Positions 1 through 10,305 of a stretch of 64,000 bases of DNA are shown here, one piece after another (position 1 is the stretch's first letter; the number at the start of each line of letters is the position of its first letter). Under the pieces are notes generated by a model, which was not told the origin of the DNA, did not search any database, and saw only the letters and a program-made list of their open reading frames with translations. This stretch comes from Arthrobacter globiformis. Lineage in GTDB: Bacteria > Actinomycetota > Actinomycetes > Actinomycetales > Micrococcaceae. The position numbers were made by a program, and so were the translations under genes. Location: assembly GCF_030817195.1 (NCBI RefSeq), contig NZ_JAUSYZ010000001.1, forward strand, positions 4,092,001 through 4,156,000, in the 5' to 3' direction.

Positions 1-2005
1 TGATGACGTCCCAGGCCGGTGCGTACTCGTCCGGCGGCAGCGTGAACTCAACGTCGCCGTCATGCGCGTTGAAGTACAGCAGGAAGTTCACGTCCGTGAT
101 CCGGCGGCCACGGCTGTCGTGGCCCTGGATGCCGTCGCCGTTGAGGAACATGCCCACGGAACGGCCGAAGCCGCTGTCCCAGTCCTCCGGCTGCATGAGG
201 TTGCCGTCGGGGTCGAGCCAGACGATGTCCGGCAGTCGTTCGCCTTCGCCTCGCCGCACGGGCCGGCCGTCGAAGAAGCGGCTGCGCCGGAAGGTGGGGT
301 GCTTGGCGCGCAGCGAGTTGACGGCTGCGGTGAATTCGATGAGCGGCTGGTCCACGCTGTCCCAGTTGACCCAGGTCAGTTCGGAGTCCTGACAGTACCC
401 GTTGTTGTTGCCCTGCTGCGTGCGGCCGAGCTCGTCGCCGTGCAGGATCATGGGCACGCCCTGGGAGAGCAGCATCGTGGCGATGAAGTTGCGCTGCTGC
501 CGTGCCCGGAGCCCCAGGACCTTGGGATCGTCCGAGGGGCCCTCCGCCCCGCAGTTCCAGGACCGATTGTGCGATTCGCCGTCCTTGTTGTCCTCGCCGT
601 TGGCGTCGTTGTGCTTCTCGTTGTAGGACACCAGATCGCGCAGCGTGAAACCGTCGTGTGCGGTGACGAAGTTAATGGACGCCACCGGGCGGCGGCCGGA
701 GTGCTCGTAGAGGTCCGCCGAGCCGGTGATGCGGGAGGCGAACTCGCCCAGCGTGGCGGGTTCGCCGCGCCAGAAATCGCGTACGGTGTCGCGGTACTTG
801 CCGTTCCATTCGGTCCACTGCGGCGGGAAGTTGCCCACCTGGTACCCGCCGGGCCCGACGTCCCACGGCTCGGCGATGAGCTTGACCTGGGACACCACCG
901 GGTCCTGCTGGATGAGTTCGAAGAACGTGGAGAGCCTGTCGACGTCGTAAAATTCACGGGCCAGTGCCGCGGCGAGGTCGAAGCGGAATCCGTCCACGTG
1001 CATCTCGGTGACCCAGTAGCGGAGGGAATCCATGAGCAACTGCAGGGAGTGCGGCTGGCGGACGTTCAGGGTGTTGCCCGTGCCCGTATAGTCCATGTAG
1101 TACTGCTTGTCGTCCTCCACCAGGCGGTAGTAGGCCTCGTTGTCGATGCCCTTGAAACTCAGGGTGGGGCCGAGGTGGTTGCCTTCGGCGGTGTGGTTGT
1201 AGACGACGTCGAGGATGACCTCAATGCCTGCCCGGTGCAGTGAGCGGACCATCGCCTTGAAGTCCTGGACCTGCTGGCCGGTGTCGCCGGTGGAGCTGTA
1301 GGTGTTCTGCGGCGCGAAGAAGCCGATGGTGTTGTAGCCCCAGTAGTTGCTCAGGCCCTTCTCCTGCAGGGTGCCGTCGTTGACGAACTGGTGCACGGGC
1401 ATGAGCTCGATCGCGGTGACGCCCAGCTTCTGCAGGTGCGAGATCACGGCAGGGTGTGCCACGCCGGCGTACGTGCCGCGCTGCTCCTCGGGAATCTCCG
1501 GGTGCAGCTCGGTGAGCCCCTTGACGTGCGCCTCGTAGATGACCGACTTGTGGTACGGGATGCGCAGGTTCTGGTCGTTGTCCCAGTCGAAGAACGGGTT
1601 GATGACCACGCCCATCATCATGTGCGGCGCGGAGTCGGCGTCGTTCTTGGAGGAGGGGTCGCCCATGTTGTACGAGAACAGGGCCGGATCCCAGTCGATC
1701 TGGCCGGAGACTGCCTTGGCGTAGGGGTCAAGGAGCAGCTTGTTGGCGTTGAAGCGCTGGCCCTTGGCGGGGTCATAGGGTCCGTGGACCCGGTACCCGT
1801 ATTTCTGCCCTGGCTGGATCTGGGGCAGGTAGCAGTGCCACACATAACCGTCGACTTCGCGGAGTGTGACCCGGGTTTCGGTCCCCTCGTCGTCGAAGAG
1901 GCACAGTTCCACCTTGTCTGCGTGCTCGCTGAACAATGCGAAGTTGGTTCCAGTGCCGTCAAATGTGGCTCCCAGCGGGTAAGCCGATCCGGGCCAGATT
2001 TCCAT
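1..2005 (-). CDS. glgX: Glycogen debranching enzyme GlgX (3'-truncated by window edge)
   Basis: GH13 isoamylase-type debranching enzyme that hydrolyses alpha-1,6 branches of glycogen or limit dextrins in the cytoplasm. The frame stays open from the ATG (residues MEIWPGSAYPLGATF) to the window edge, 668 codons, so the C-terminus lies outside. An AGGAG ribosome site sits a few bases before the ATG. The N-terminal CBM48-like part (NFALFSEHADKVELCLFD) is followed by the catalytic barrel. The motif DGFRFDLA carries the expected nucleophile D343, AEPWD carries the acid/base E379, and TAHDGFT is the third conserved region. It reads away from nnr and is separated from it by about 109 bp. Confidence 0.95.
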   Translation of the reverse strand, partial: MEIWPGSAYPLGATFDGTGTNFALFSEHADKVELCLFDDEGTETRVTLREVDGYVWHCYLPQIQPGQKYGYRVHGPYDPAKGQRFNANKLLLDPYAKAVSGQIDWDPALFSYNMGDPSSKNDADSAPHMMMGVVINPFFDWDNDQNLRIPYHKSVIYEAHVKGLTELHPEIPEEQRGTYAGVAHPAVISHLQKLGVTAIELMPVHQFVNDGTLQEKGLSNYWGYNTIGFFAPQNTYSSTGDTGQQVQDFKAMVRSLHRAGIEVILDVVYNHTAEGNHLGPTLSFKGIDNEAYYRLVEDDKQYYMDYTGTGNTLNVRQPHSLQLLMDSLRYWVTEMHVDGFRFDLAAALAREFYDVDRLSTFFELIQQDPVVSQVKLIAEPWDVGPGGYQVGNFPPQWTEWNGKYRDTVRDFWRGEPATLGEFASRITGSADLYEHSGRRPVASINFVTAHDGFTLRDLVSYNEKHNDANGEDNKDGESHNRSWNCGAEGPSDDPKVLGLRARQQRNFIATMLLSQGVPMILHGDELGRTQQGNNNGYCQDSELTWVNWDSVDQPLIEFTAAVNSLRAKHPTFRRSRFFDGRPVRRGEGERLPDIVWLDPDGNLMQPEDWDSGFGRSVGMFLNGDGIQGHDSRGRRITDVNFLLYFNAHDGDVEFTLPPDEYAPAWDVI

Positions 2006-2114
2006 TCGTGCTCCTATACATCGTCCAACACTGCGTACCGCAGGTCATCACGCACTACCTGCAGGTAACTTGTCTTACCGTAGCGGGTGGGTGTGACTAT
2101 TACGCGACCCATCG

Positions 2115-3644
2115 CTAATTACTAAGCGTGCTGACTTTACCCCATATTTCGGGTAGGGCGTCGGATATCCGCCCCGCCGTCAGCGGACCGCCGGCCGCCG
2201 CTGCGGCTCCGGCATGGCCGTGCAGGCTTGCCCCCATGGCGGCAATGGCCGCCCAGCGTTCGTCCGGATCGATGCCCCTTTCTCGGAAGCGTCCGACGTC
2301 GGGCCCCACCTGGGCGAGCAGCGCACCGATGATTCCGGCCAGCACATCACCGCTTCCGGCGGTGGCCAGCCAGGGCGTGCCCTCGGACTGGCTGTAGAAA
2401 TCCTGGTATGGGGACGCCACCAGCGTGCTGGCGCCCTTCAGCAGCACTGTGGCCTCGGTCAGGCCGGCGGCGCGGCGCACGGCAGCGAGGGTGGAGGCTT
2501 CGACGGCCCCGCGGTCCAGGTCGGCGCCGAGTCGCTGCAGCAGGGTGGCCAGCTCCCCGGCGTGCGGCGTCAGCACCACCTGCGGAGCCAGCACGTCGGG
2601 CATCACAGGCAGGGCACCGGCGTCGGCCACGGTGGGCAGGCCGGAGTCGACGGCGTCGCGGACCCGCTGCATCTCGTCCTCGTCCTTGCCGTCCATCCCG
2701 GAACCGACCAGCCAGGCCTGGACGTGGGTCTCTGCCACCGTGCCGGTGCTGCAGACCACCTCGGGGCAGCTGTGGCGGATAAGGTCGGCGACCTCGGGCG
2801 GCCCGACGTAGCGGACCATCCCGACGCCCGCGGAGAGCGCCCCGCGGCAGGCGAGCACGGCGGCGCCGGGGTAGGCCGGGGATCCGGCCACCACTCCGAG
2901 GACGCCCCGCGAATACTTGTGGGCGCGCCGTGCGGGACGCGGGAGCAGGGCGGCCAGGTCGGCGGCCTCCAGGCGGCGCAGGGCGGGCCACGGGAGTGCG
3001 TCCTCAATGCCGATCGGGACCACCACCACCCGGCCGGCGAAATCCGCTCCCGGGTCCACCAGCAGACCGGCCTTGGCCCCACCGAACGTGACGGTGACGT
3101 CGGCGGGCAGCACGGGGCCGCCGGCCTCGCCGGTGTCCGCATCAACGCCACTGGGCACGTCACACGCCACCACGAGGCCGTGGGACCTTTCCGCCAGCCG
3201 GGACACGAGGTCCGCCGAGGCTCCCCGGAGTCCGCCCTGGGCGCCGGTTCCGAGCAGCGCGTCAATAACGACGTCGGCCCTGCCGGCCAGCGCTGCCAGC
3301 TCACCGGCGTTCGCGTCAGTCAGCGTCAGCACCCGGCCGCCGGCGCGCCGAAAGGCGGCCAGACCGTCCGGGTGGGCCGAGTCAGAGGCGAGGACCGCCG
3401 TCGTCCGCATTCCCCGTCCGGCGAGGTGCGCGGCAGCGAAGAGGCCGTCGCCGCCGTTGTTGCCCTTGCCGGCCAGGACGGCGACGCTGGAGCCGTAGAG
3501 GCGGCGTCCGCGGCTGCGCAGCTCCGCGATGGCAGCGCCGGCCATGCCGCGGGCAGCCCGCTGCATGAGAACAGCGCCCATACCTGAATCCAGCAGGGGC
3601 TTTTCAGCCTCCCTGATCTGGGTTCCGGTATAGGCGCTGATCAT
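2115..3644 (-). CDS. nnr: Bifunctional NAD(P)H-hydrate epimerase / ADP-dependent NAD(P)H-hydrate dehydratase
   Basis: Repairs hydrated NADH and NADPH: the N-terminal YjeF_N (NnrE) domain epimerises R-NAD(P)HX and the C-terminal ribokinase-like (NnrD) domain dehydrates the S form with ADP. It is 509 aa with both domains. GKGNNGGDGL marks the epimerase nucleotide site; TPHAGEL, KGASTLV and TAGSGDVLAGIIGALL mark the dehydratase. I chose the ATG at 3644 (MISAYTGTQIREAE), 19 bp after the acpS stop. The longer start at 3695 would overlap acpS and adds residues that look unrelated to the family. Likely co-transcribed with acpS and glmS. Confidence 0.93.
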   Translation of the reverse strand: MISAYTGTQIREAEKPLLDSGMGAVLMQRAARGMAGAAIAELRSRGRRLYGSSVAVLAGKGNNGGDGLFAAAHLAGRGMRTTAVLASDSAHPDGLAAFRRAGGRVLTLTDANAGELAALAGRADVVIDALLGTGAQGGLRGASADLVSRLAERSHGLVVACDVPSGVDADTGEAGGPVLPADVTVTFGGAKAGLLVDPGADFAGRVVVVPIGIEDALPWPALRRLEAADLAALLPRPARRAHKYSRGVLGVVAGSPAYPGAAVLACRGALSAGVGMVRYVGPPEVADLIRHSCPEVVCSTGTVAETHVQAWLVGSGMDGKDEDEMQRVRDAVDSGLPTVADAGALPVMPDVLAPQVVLTPHAGELATLLQRLGADLDRGAVEASTLAAVRRAAGLTEATVLLKGASTLVASPYQDFYSQSEGTPWLATAGSGDVLAGIIGALLAQVGPDVGRFRERGIDPDERWAAIAAMGASLHGHAGAAAAAGGPLTAGRISDALPEIWGKVSTLSN

Positions 3645-3663
3645 ATGGTCAGTCCGTCCGGGG

Positions 3664-4011
3664 TCAGCCCTCGGCCAGCACGGTGGCCGTGGCAATGCCG
3701 CCGTCGTGGCTCATGGAGAGATGCCACCGTTTGACGCCCTTGGCTTCGGCCACGGCGAGCACCGTTCCCTTGACCTGGATGGTCGGGCCGTTCTGGTCCA
3801 GCCCGATCCAGCAGTCCTGCCAGTTCATGCCTGCAGGCGCACCCAGGACCTTGGCAACAGCCTCCTTGGCGGCAAACCGCGCCGCCAGGGAGCGGGTGTT
3901 CAGGTCCCGTTCGGCCGGCACAAACAGCCGGTCCCGCAGCCCGGGGGTGCGCTCCAGCTGCCGTCCGAAGCGCTCGATGTCCACTACGTCTACGCCGATG
4001 CCAACAATCAT
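3664..4011 (-). CDS. acpS: Holo-[acyl-carrier-protein] synthase
   Basis: Transfers 4'-phosphopantetheine from CoA to the serine of acyl carrier protein. The length (115 aa) is typical. GVDVVDIERF near the N-terminus holds the Mg-binding aspartate, RFAAKEAVAKVLG the catalytic glutamate region, and WHLSMSHD the C-terminal signature. Only 4 bp separate its ATG from the glmS stop, so it is almost certainly in one operon as glmS-acpS-nnr. Confidence 0.95.
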   Translation of the reverse strand: MIVGIGVDVVDIERFGRQLERTPGLRDRLFVPAERDLNTRSLAARFAAKEAVAKVLGAPAGMNWQDCWIGLDQNGPTIQVKGTVLAVAEAKGVKRWHLSMSHDGGIATATVLAEG

Positions 4012-4015
4012 GGGC

Positions 4016-5908
<1,893 letters not shown>

Positions 5909-5938
5909 GGGTATAAGCCTAACTGGCTTTGCGGAGAA

Positions 5939-5979
5939 CCGACGTCGGATGACTTTCTCCTGCGTCTCAGTCCGACGTC
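5939..5979. promoter_or_regulatory. Inverted repeats in the glmS-coaA divergent intergenic region
   Basis: A 10-bp palindrome CCGACGTCGG (5939-5948) is followed about 20 bp later by TCCGACGTC (5971-5979), which is also the inverted complement of GACGTCGGA at 5941-5949. The pair lies in the 229-bp spacer between divergently transcribed glmS and coaA. It looks like a regulator-binding site, or the arms of an RNA hairpin in the glmS leader. No regulator is identified. Confidence 0.3.
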
Positions 5980-6124
5980 CTTCGTCAGCGCGCCCGTGGC
6001 GTCATCGCCGCGTACGGACGCCCAGGACGGCGAGCAGCACGCACTGGCCGATGGGGCCGCGGTAACGCAAAAGGTCAAGATGCACCCAAGAAGGGGCGCA
6101 TTTCGCTCTCGGCGCCGGGAGGGG

Positions 6125-6130
6125 CAGAAT
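6125..6130 (+). promoter_or_regulatory. Candidate -10 hexamer for leaderless coaA
   Basis: CAGAAT ends exactly 7 bases before the GTG start of coaA, and no good Shine-Dalgarno sequence lies between. This spacing would place the transcript start at or next to the GTG, giving a leaderless mRNA. Inference from spacing only. Confidence 0.3.
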
Positions 6131-6137
6131 CTCTAGG

Positions 6138-7103
6138 GTGACTTTGCAACGCAACGAAGCGAACGGAGAGGGTGTTTCCCCGTTCGTGGAGCTGGACCGG
6201 CAGACCTGGTCCCGGCTTTCGGCCCAGATGGAGCAGCCCCTTAATGAAGAGGACGTGCTGCGCCTTCGCGGCCTTGGTGACCCCTTGGACATCAGCGAGG
6301 TGCGCGAGGTCTACCTCCCTCTGTCACGGCTGTTGCATCTGTACGTGGAAGCCGCCGGTCAGCTGCATGCAGCCACCACAACATTCCTTGGCGAGAAGAC
6401 CCAGCGCACGCCGTTCGTAATCGGCGTTGCCGGTTCCGTGGCCGTGGGCAAGTCCACCATCGCGCGTGTCCTCCGCGAGATGCTGCGGCGCTGGCCGGGC
6501 ACGCCGAACGTCGAGCTCATCACCACCGACGGTTTCCTGTATCCCCTGGCCGAGCTCAAGCGCCGGCAGCTGCTGGACCGCAAGGGTTTCCCGGAGTCGT
6601 ACGACCGCCGCGCGCTGTTGCGTTTCGTGAGCGAGATCAAGGGCGGCGCCGAGGAGGTGCGGGCACCCTGGTACTCGCACGTGACCTATGACATCGTCCC
6701 CGGCAAGGAAGTGGTGGTCCGGCGTCCGGACGTCCTCATTGTCGAGGGCCTGAACGTGCTCGCTCCCGCGCGGCCGCGGCACGACGGCCGCCAGGGGCTG
6801 GCGCTGAGCGACTTCTTCGACTTTTCCATCTATGTTGACGCCAAGACGTCATATATCGAGGAATGGTACGTGGACCGGTTCCGCAAACTCCGTTCCACCG
6901 CCTTCGCGCAGCCGGAGTCGTACTTCCACCGCTATGCCACGTTGTCCGATTCCGAAGCCGAAGCGACGGCCCGCGACATCTGGAAGCGCATCAATGAGCC
7001 CAACCTGGAAGAGAACGTGCTGCCCACCCGGGGACGGGCGCAGCTTGTACTCACGAAGGAAGCGGACCACTCCGTCCGCAGGATGCTACTGAGGAAGGTC
7101 TAG
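6138..7103 (+). CDS. coaA: Type I pantothenate kinase
   Basis: ATP-dependent phosphorylation of pantothenate, the first and regulated step of CoA synthesis. It is 321 aa. The P-loop GVAGSVAVGKST lies near residues 96-107, followed by TTDGFLYP and KGFPESYD, with the conserved YVDA and KLR segments toward the C-terminus. The GTG start gives MTLQRNEANGEG. It is divergent from glmS and is followed after 5 bp by the lipoprotein carboxypeptidase gene. Confidence 0.95.
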   Translation: MTLQRNEANGEGVSPFVELDRQTWSRLSAQMEQPLNEEDVLRLRGLGDPLDISEVREVYLPLSRLLHLYVEAAGQLHAATTTFLGEKTQRTPFVIGVAGSVAVGKSTIARVLREMLRRWPGTPNVELITTDGFLYPLAELKRRQLLDRKGFPESYDRRALLRFVSEIKGGAEEVRAPWYSHVTYDIVPGKEVVVRRPDVLIVEGLNVLAPARPRHDGRQGLALSDFFDFSIYVDAKTSYIEEWYVDRFRKLRSTAFAQPESYFHRYATLSDSEAEATARDIWKRINEPNLEENVLPTRGRAQLVLTKEADHSVRRMLLRKV

Positions 7104-7108
7104 CACGC

Positions 7109-8095
7109 ATGTGCTGTAACTGCTCTCCGGGGCCCTCCGCCGACGCCCAGCCCGGACCACAACACCCCACCCGCCGCGCGGTCGCGCGGCTCCTGATGAC
7201 CGGCACCGGCCTGTCGGCCCTCGCGGCCTGCACCCCCGGCCCTGCACCGGACGCTCCGACAACGGGTTCGACCGCCTCGGGCACGGCGTCGTCGAGTACT
7301 TCCGGCAAAGCCTCACCGGCCGCGTCCACCCCGGGGTCCGGCTCCGCGACCGCCGGCAGCTCTGCCAAGGCATCCGTAACGGCTTCCCCGGCGGCCTCCG
7401 CTGCGTCGTCGGCCACCCCGTCCGCAAAGTCGCCGACGGCGACGACGACGGCGGCGGCAGCCCCGCCGTCGGCCGCGTCACGTCTGGCCAAGCAGCACTC
7501 CCTGACCGCGCCCGCCAGCCCCTGGGTGATCGTCAATAAGCACCGCCCGCTCAAGCCGGCCAACTACGTTCCCGCCGATCTGGTCCAACCGCGCGTGGCC
7601 CTCGCCGTCACCGGCGAGGCGGCCCAGTTGAACAGCACGACGGCGGCTGCCGCAGAACGGATGTTCGCCGCCGCAGCGGCGGACGGCGTCACCATGACGC
7701 TGGCGAGCGGCTACCGGTCCTACGCGACGCAGACCGTCACGTACAACGGCTGGGTGAGCTCCCAGGGGCGGGCCGCGGCGGACACCGCCTCGGCCCGGCC
7801 GGGCTATTCCGAACACCAGACAGGATGGTCGTTCGACATCGGCGACGGCGGCGGCGCCTGCAGCTTCCAGCCCTGCTTCGCCGAGCAGCCTGCCGCCGTC
7901 TGGGCCAAGGCAAACGCGCACCGTTTCGGCTTCGTGGTCCGGTATCCGTGGATGCAGCACACCATCACCGGATACTTTTACGAATCGTGGCACCTGCGGT
8001 ACATCGGTGCGGAGGCGGCCACGGACATGCGGAGGCACGGCATCGCCACCCTGGAGCAGTATTTCGGCCTGCCGGCCGCTCCCGGCTACCGCTGA
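7109..8095 (+). CDS. VanY-family D-alanyl-D-alanine carboxypeptidase, probable lipoprotein
   Basis: Predicted peptidoglycan-trimming metallopeptidase at the cell surface (328 aa). The N-terminus carries an RR pair and a hydrophobic stretch ending in a lipobox, SALAAC, so it is probably lipid-anchored; TRRAVARLL could be a Tat-like signal. Residues about 45-120 are a long Ser/Thr/Ala/Pro-rich linker of the kind used to span the wall. The C-terminal domain has the VanY zinc and active-site motifs SEHQTGWSFDI and YESWHLRYIG. It follows coaA by 5 bp with a GAGGAAGG ribosome site inside the coaA end. Confidence 0.88.
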   Translation: MCCNCSPGPSADAQPGPQHPTRRAVARLLMTGTGLSALAACTPGPAPDAPTTGSTASGTASSSTSGKASPAASTPGSGSATAGSSAKASVTASPAASAASSATPSAKSPTATTTAAAAPPSAASRLAKQHSLTAPASPWVIVNKHRPLKPANYVPADLVQPRVALAVTGEAAQLNSTTAAAAERMFAAAAADGVTMTLASGYRSYATQTVTYNGWVSSQGRAAADTASARPGYSEHQTGWSFDIGDGGGACSFQPCFAEQPAAVWAKANAHRFGFVVRYPWMQHTITGYFYESWHLRYIGAEAATDMRRHGIATLEQYFGLPAAPGYR

Positions 8096-8123
8096 CGCTG
8101 GTGCGCTGTTGCCTGCCCACCGT

Positions 8124-8158
8124 GGGACGGTCAACGTCCCGTAAACCGTCCCGTAAAC
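8124..8158. repeat. 12-bp tandem duplication and hairpin upstream of mscL
   Basis: The 12-mer CGTCCCGTAAAC occurs twice head to tail (8135-8146 and 8147-8158). The first copy also pairs with GGGACG at 8124-8129 to form a 6-bp hairpin with a 5-base loop. It sits just upstream of the mscL start, where a regulator or a termination signal of the preceding gene would lie. Confidence 0.45.
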
Positions 8159-8167
8159 AGGGTGCGG

Positions 8168-8173
8168 TAGTTT
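8168..8173 (+). promoter_or_regulatory. Candidate -10 hexamer for leaderless mscL
   Basis: TAGTTT ends 7 bases before the mscL ATG, and only GGTTGGC lies between, with no convincing ribosome-binding site. Consistent with a leaderless transcript; inference only. Confidence 0.3.
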
Positions 8174-8180
8174 GGTTGGC

Positions 8181-8594
8181 ATGCTTAGTGGATTCAAAAA
8201 GTTCATTCTCAAGGGAAACGTCATTGACCTGGCCGTGGCGGTGGTCATCGGATCAGCGTTCAGCGCCGTGGTGGATGCGCTGGTCAAGAGTGTCCTGATG
8301 CCGCTGATCTCGTTGCTGGTCGGAGAGCCGAACTTTGATGATTTCCTGGCGTTCGGCGACGTCCGGTTCGGCGTGCTGCTTACCGCCATGGTCAACTTCC
8401 TGCTGGTTGCCTCCGCACTCTACTTCGTCATCGTCGCCCCGATGAACCGGCTGATCGAGCACCGCAACCGCAAGCTGGGCATCGGGCAGGACACCAAGAA
8501 GGAAGCGGCCGAGGATCCGCAGATAGCCCTGCTGAAGGAAATCCGCGACGCCCTGCAGCGCCAGAACCAGACCCAGAACCAGGCGGCCAAATAG
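8181..8594 (+). CDS. mscL: Large-conductance mechanosensitive channel MscL
   Basis: Homopentameric membrane valve that opens under membrane tension to release osmolytes on hypo-osmotic shock. 137 aa from the ATG (MLSGFKKFILKGNVIDLAVAV). Two transmembrane helices are visible (about 12-45 and 65-90), with the glycine/alanine-rich TM1 typical of the family. The C-terminal cytoplasmic helix (LLKEIRDAL) is followed by a Gln/Asn-rich tail. A TTG nine bases upstream is in frame but less likely. Convergent with glmM across a shared terminator. Confidence 0.95.
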   Translation: MLSGFKKFILKGNVIDLAVAVVIGSAFSAVVDALVKSVLMPLISLLVGEPNFDDFLAFGDVRFGVLLTAMVNFLLVASALYFVIVAPMNRLIEHRNRKLGIGQDTKKEAAEDPQIALLKEIRDALQRQNQTQNQAAK

Positions 8595-8670
8595 CGCCAG
8601 CCGCACCAGCCTGGCCCCACAGGCCAGCGAACGGCCACCAAGGCAACTACGCGCGCCCCAAGGCAACGAA

Positions 8671-8708
8671 AAAAGCAGCCCGCCTCCGTCAGGGAGGCGG
8701 GCTGCTTT
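8671..8708. terminator. Bidirectional intrinsic terminator between mscL and glmM
   Basis: A near-perfect hairpin with arms AAAAGCAGCCCGCCTCC and its complement around the 5-base loop GTCAG. It is followed by a T run in the minus direction (T6) and a shorter one in the plus direction (TTT), serving glmM and mscL respectively. Confidence 0.9.
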
Positions 8709-8724
8709 GCAGTCAGTGCGAAAC

Positions 8725-10083
8725 TCAGTCGACGAGTTGCAGTGCCAGCTGGGTCTTCACAACCTGGGCGAGGCGTTCGGCAATGACCTGGGCGGTCTGC
8801 TGGTCGCCGGCCTCCACCATGACGCGCACAACGGGCTCAGTGCCGGAGGGGCGCAGGAGCACTCGGCCGGTGTCGCCCAGTTCGGCTTCGGCGGCCCTGA
8901 CGGCTGCAGCCAGCGTCCCGTCACCGCTGACGCGGCTCCGGTCCACGTCCTTCACGTTGATGAGGACCTGGGGGAGCTTGGTCATGATCGTGGCGAGCTC
9001 TTTGAGCGGACGGCCCGTCAGGGCCACCTGTGCCGCCAGCTGCAGGCCAGTCAGCACGCCGTCGCCGGTGGTGGCGTAGTCGGCGAGGATCACGTGGCCG
9101 GATTGTTCGCCACCCAGGTTGTAGCCGCCGTCGCGCATTTGCTCCAGCACGTAGCGGTCCCCCACGCCCGTCTCGCGGATGGCGATGCCCGCGTCGCGGA
9201 GCGCGATCTTGAGGCCGAGGTTGCTCATCACGGTGGCCACAAGGACGTTGTCCGTAAGCTTGCCGGCCTTCTTCAGGGCGACGGCGAGGATGGCCATGAT
9301 CTGGTCGCCGTCCACCTCGTTGCCTTCGTGGTCCACGGCCAGGCAGCGGTCGGCGTCGCCGTCGTGGGCGATGCCGAGGTCGGCGCCGTGCTCCACCACG
9401 GCCGCCTTGAGCGGGCCGAGGTGCGTGGAGCCCACACCTTCGTTGATGTTCAGGCCGTCCGGTTCGGCGCCAATGACGACGACGTCAGCGCCGGCGTCCT
9501 TGAAGACCTGGGGGGAACAGCCGCTGGCGGCACCGTGCGCGCAGTCGAGGACCACCTTTAGGCCGTTGAGGTTGTGCGGGAGGGTTCCCAGGAGGTGGAC
9601 GATGTAGCGGTCCTCGGCGTCGGAGAATCGCTGGATGCGGCCCACCTCGCCGCCCACCGGGCGGAAGGCTTCCTTGCCCATTTGGGCCTCGATGGCGTCT
9701 TCCACCTCGTCGGGGAGCTTCTGGCCGCCGCGGGCGAAGAACTTGATCCCGTTGTCGGGAGCCGGGTTGTGCGAGGCGGAGATCATGACGCCGAAGTCGG
9801 CGTTCAGGTCTGCCACGAGGTAGGCGGCTGCGGGAGTGGGCAGGACGCCGGCGTCGTAGACGTCGATGCCGGAGCTGGAGAGCCCGGCTTCCACGGCCGC
9901 CGCGATGAACTCACCGCTTGCGCGGGGATCCCTCGCCACGACGGCACGCGGGCGTGCACCTTCGCTGGTGCGTTCATGGCCAAGCACGACGGCGGCGGCC
10001 TGGGCCAGCTGCAATGCGAGCTCGGCAGTCAGCAGGCCATTCGCCAGGCCCCGGACACCGTCTGTTCCAAATAATGTAGACAT
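8725..10083 (-). CDS. glmM: Phosphoglucosamine mutase
   Basis: Interconverts glucosamine-6-phosphate and glucosamine-1-phosphate in UDP-GlcNAc synthesis. 452 aa from the ATG at 10083 (MSTLFGTDGVRG). The phosphoserine loop SASHNP places the catalytic serine near residue 104. DGDADRCLAVD is the Mg-binding loop, GGEQSGHVI the sugar loop and RPSGTEPVVRV the phosphate loop. Works with glmS, 3 kb away. A TTG nine bases upstream is in frame, but the ATG fits the family better. Confidence 0.96.
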   Translation of the reverse strand: MSTLFGTDGVRGLANGLLTAELALQLAQAAAVVLGHERTSEGARPRAVVARDPRASGEFIAAAVEAGLSSSGIDVYDAGVLPTPAAAYLVADLNADFGVMISASHNPAPDNGIKFFARGGQKLPDEVEDAIEAQMGKEAFRPVGGEVGRIQRFSDAEDRYIVHLLGTLPHNLNGLKVVLDCAHGAASGCSPQVFKDAGADVVVIGAEPDGLNINEGVGSTHLGPLKAAVVEHGADLGIAHDGDADRCLAVDHEGNEVDGDQIMAILAVALKKAGKLTDNVLVATVMSNLGLKIALRDAGIAIRETGVGDRYVLEQMRDGGYNLGGEQSGHVILADYATTGDGVLTGLQLAAQVALTGRPLKELATIMTKLPQVLINVKDVDRSRVSGDGTLAAAVRAAEAELGDTGRVLLRPSGTEPVVRVMVEAGDQQTAQVIAERLAQVVKTQLALQLVD

Positions 10084-10091
10084 CGGGGTCA

Positions 10092-10097
10092 AGTTTA
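10092..10097 (-). promoter_or_regulatory. Candidate -10 hexamer for glmM
   Basis: Read on the minus strand, TAAACT lies 8 bases before the glmM ATG with no Shine-Dalgarno sequence between, again suggesting a leaderless start. Inference only. Confidence 0.3.
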
Positions 10098-10238
10098 GAC
10101 GATTCAGCTGCCCGTCCCGGCCCCTGGTAGCTGCCGCGGCACCGCGCGTCGGCGTTTGTCCTGTTCAGAGCCTCATGGCAGCGCGTCACACGCGGCAGGC
10201 TACCCAATCGCTGCTCGACGGCGGACGGGAATTAACGG

Positions 10239-10275
10239 CAGAAGCCCGCCCCGCCAATGGCGGAACGGGCTTCTG
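10239..10275 (-). terminator. Hairpin downstream of rpsI
   Basis: Arms CAGAAGCCCG and CGGGCTTCTG enclose a second stem CCGCC-AAT-GGCGG. It lies 30 bp after the rpsI stop and before glmM, where the rplM-rpsI transcript should end. The T run is poor, so termination may be weak or Rho-assisted. Confidence 0.6.
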
Positions 10276-10305
10276 AAAGCGCCTGACGGCGCTTCGCAAG
10301 CGGAT

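Noticed and set aside
62..1243. Long plus-strand ORF over the glgX region
   Set aside because: Antisense shadow of glgX, whose minus-strand frame has clear GH13 motifs and runs open through the whole region.
5909..6137. glmS ribozyme upstream of glmS
   Set aside because: The leader is short and no core ribozyme sequence is recognisable; such ribozymes are typical of Firmicutes.
10200..10305. Small ORFs around the rpsI terminator
   Set aside because: Frames run through the terminator hairpin and lack ribosome sites.
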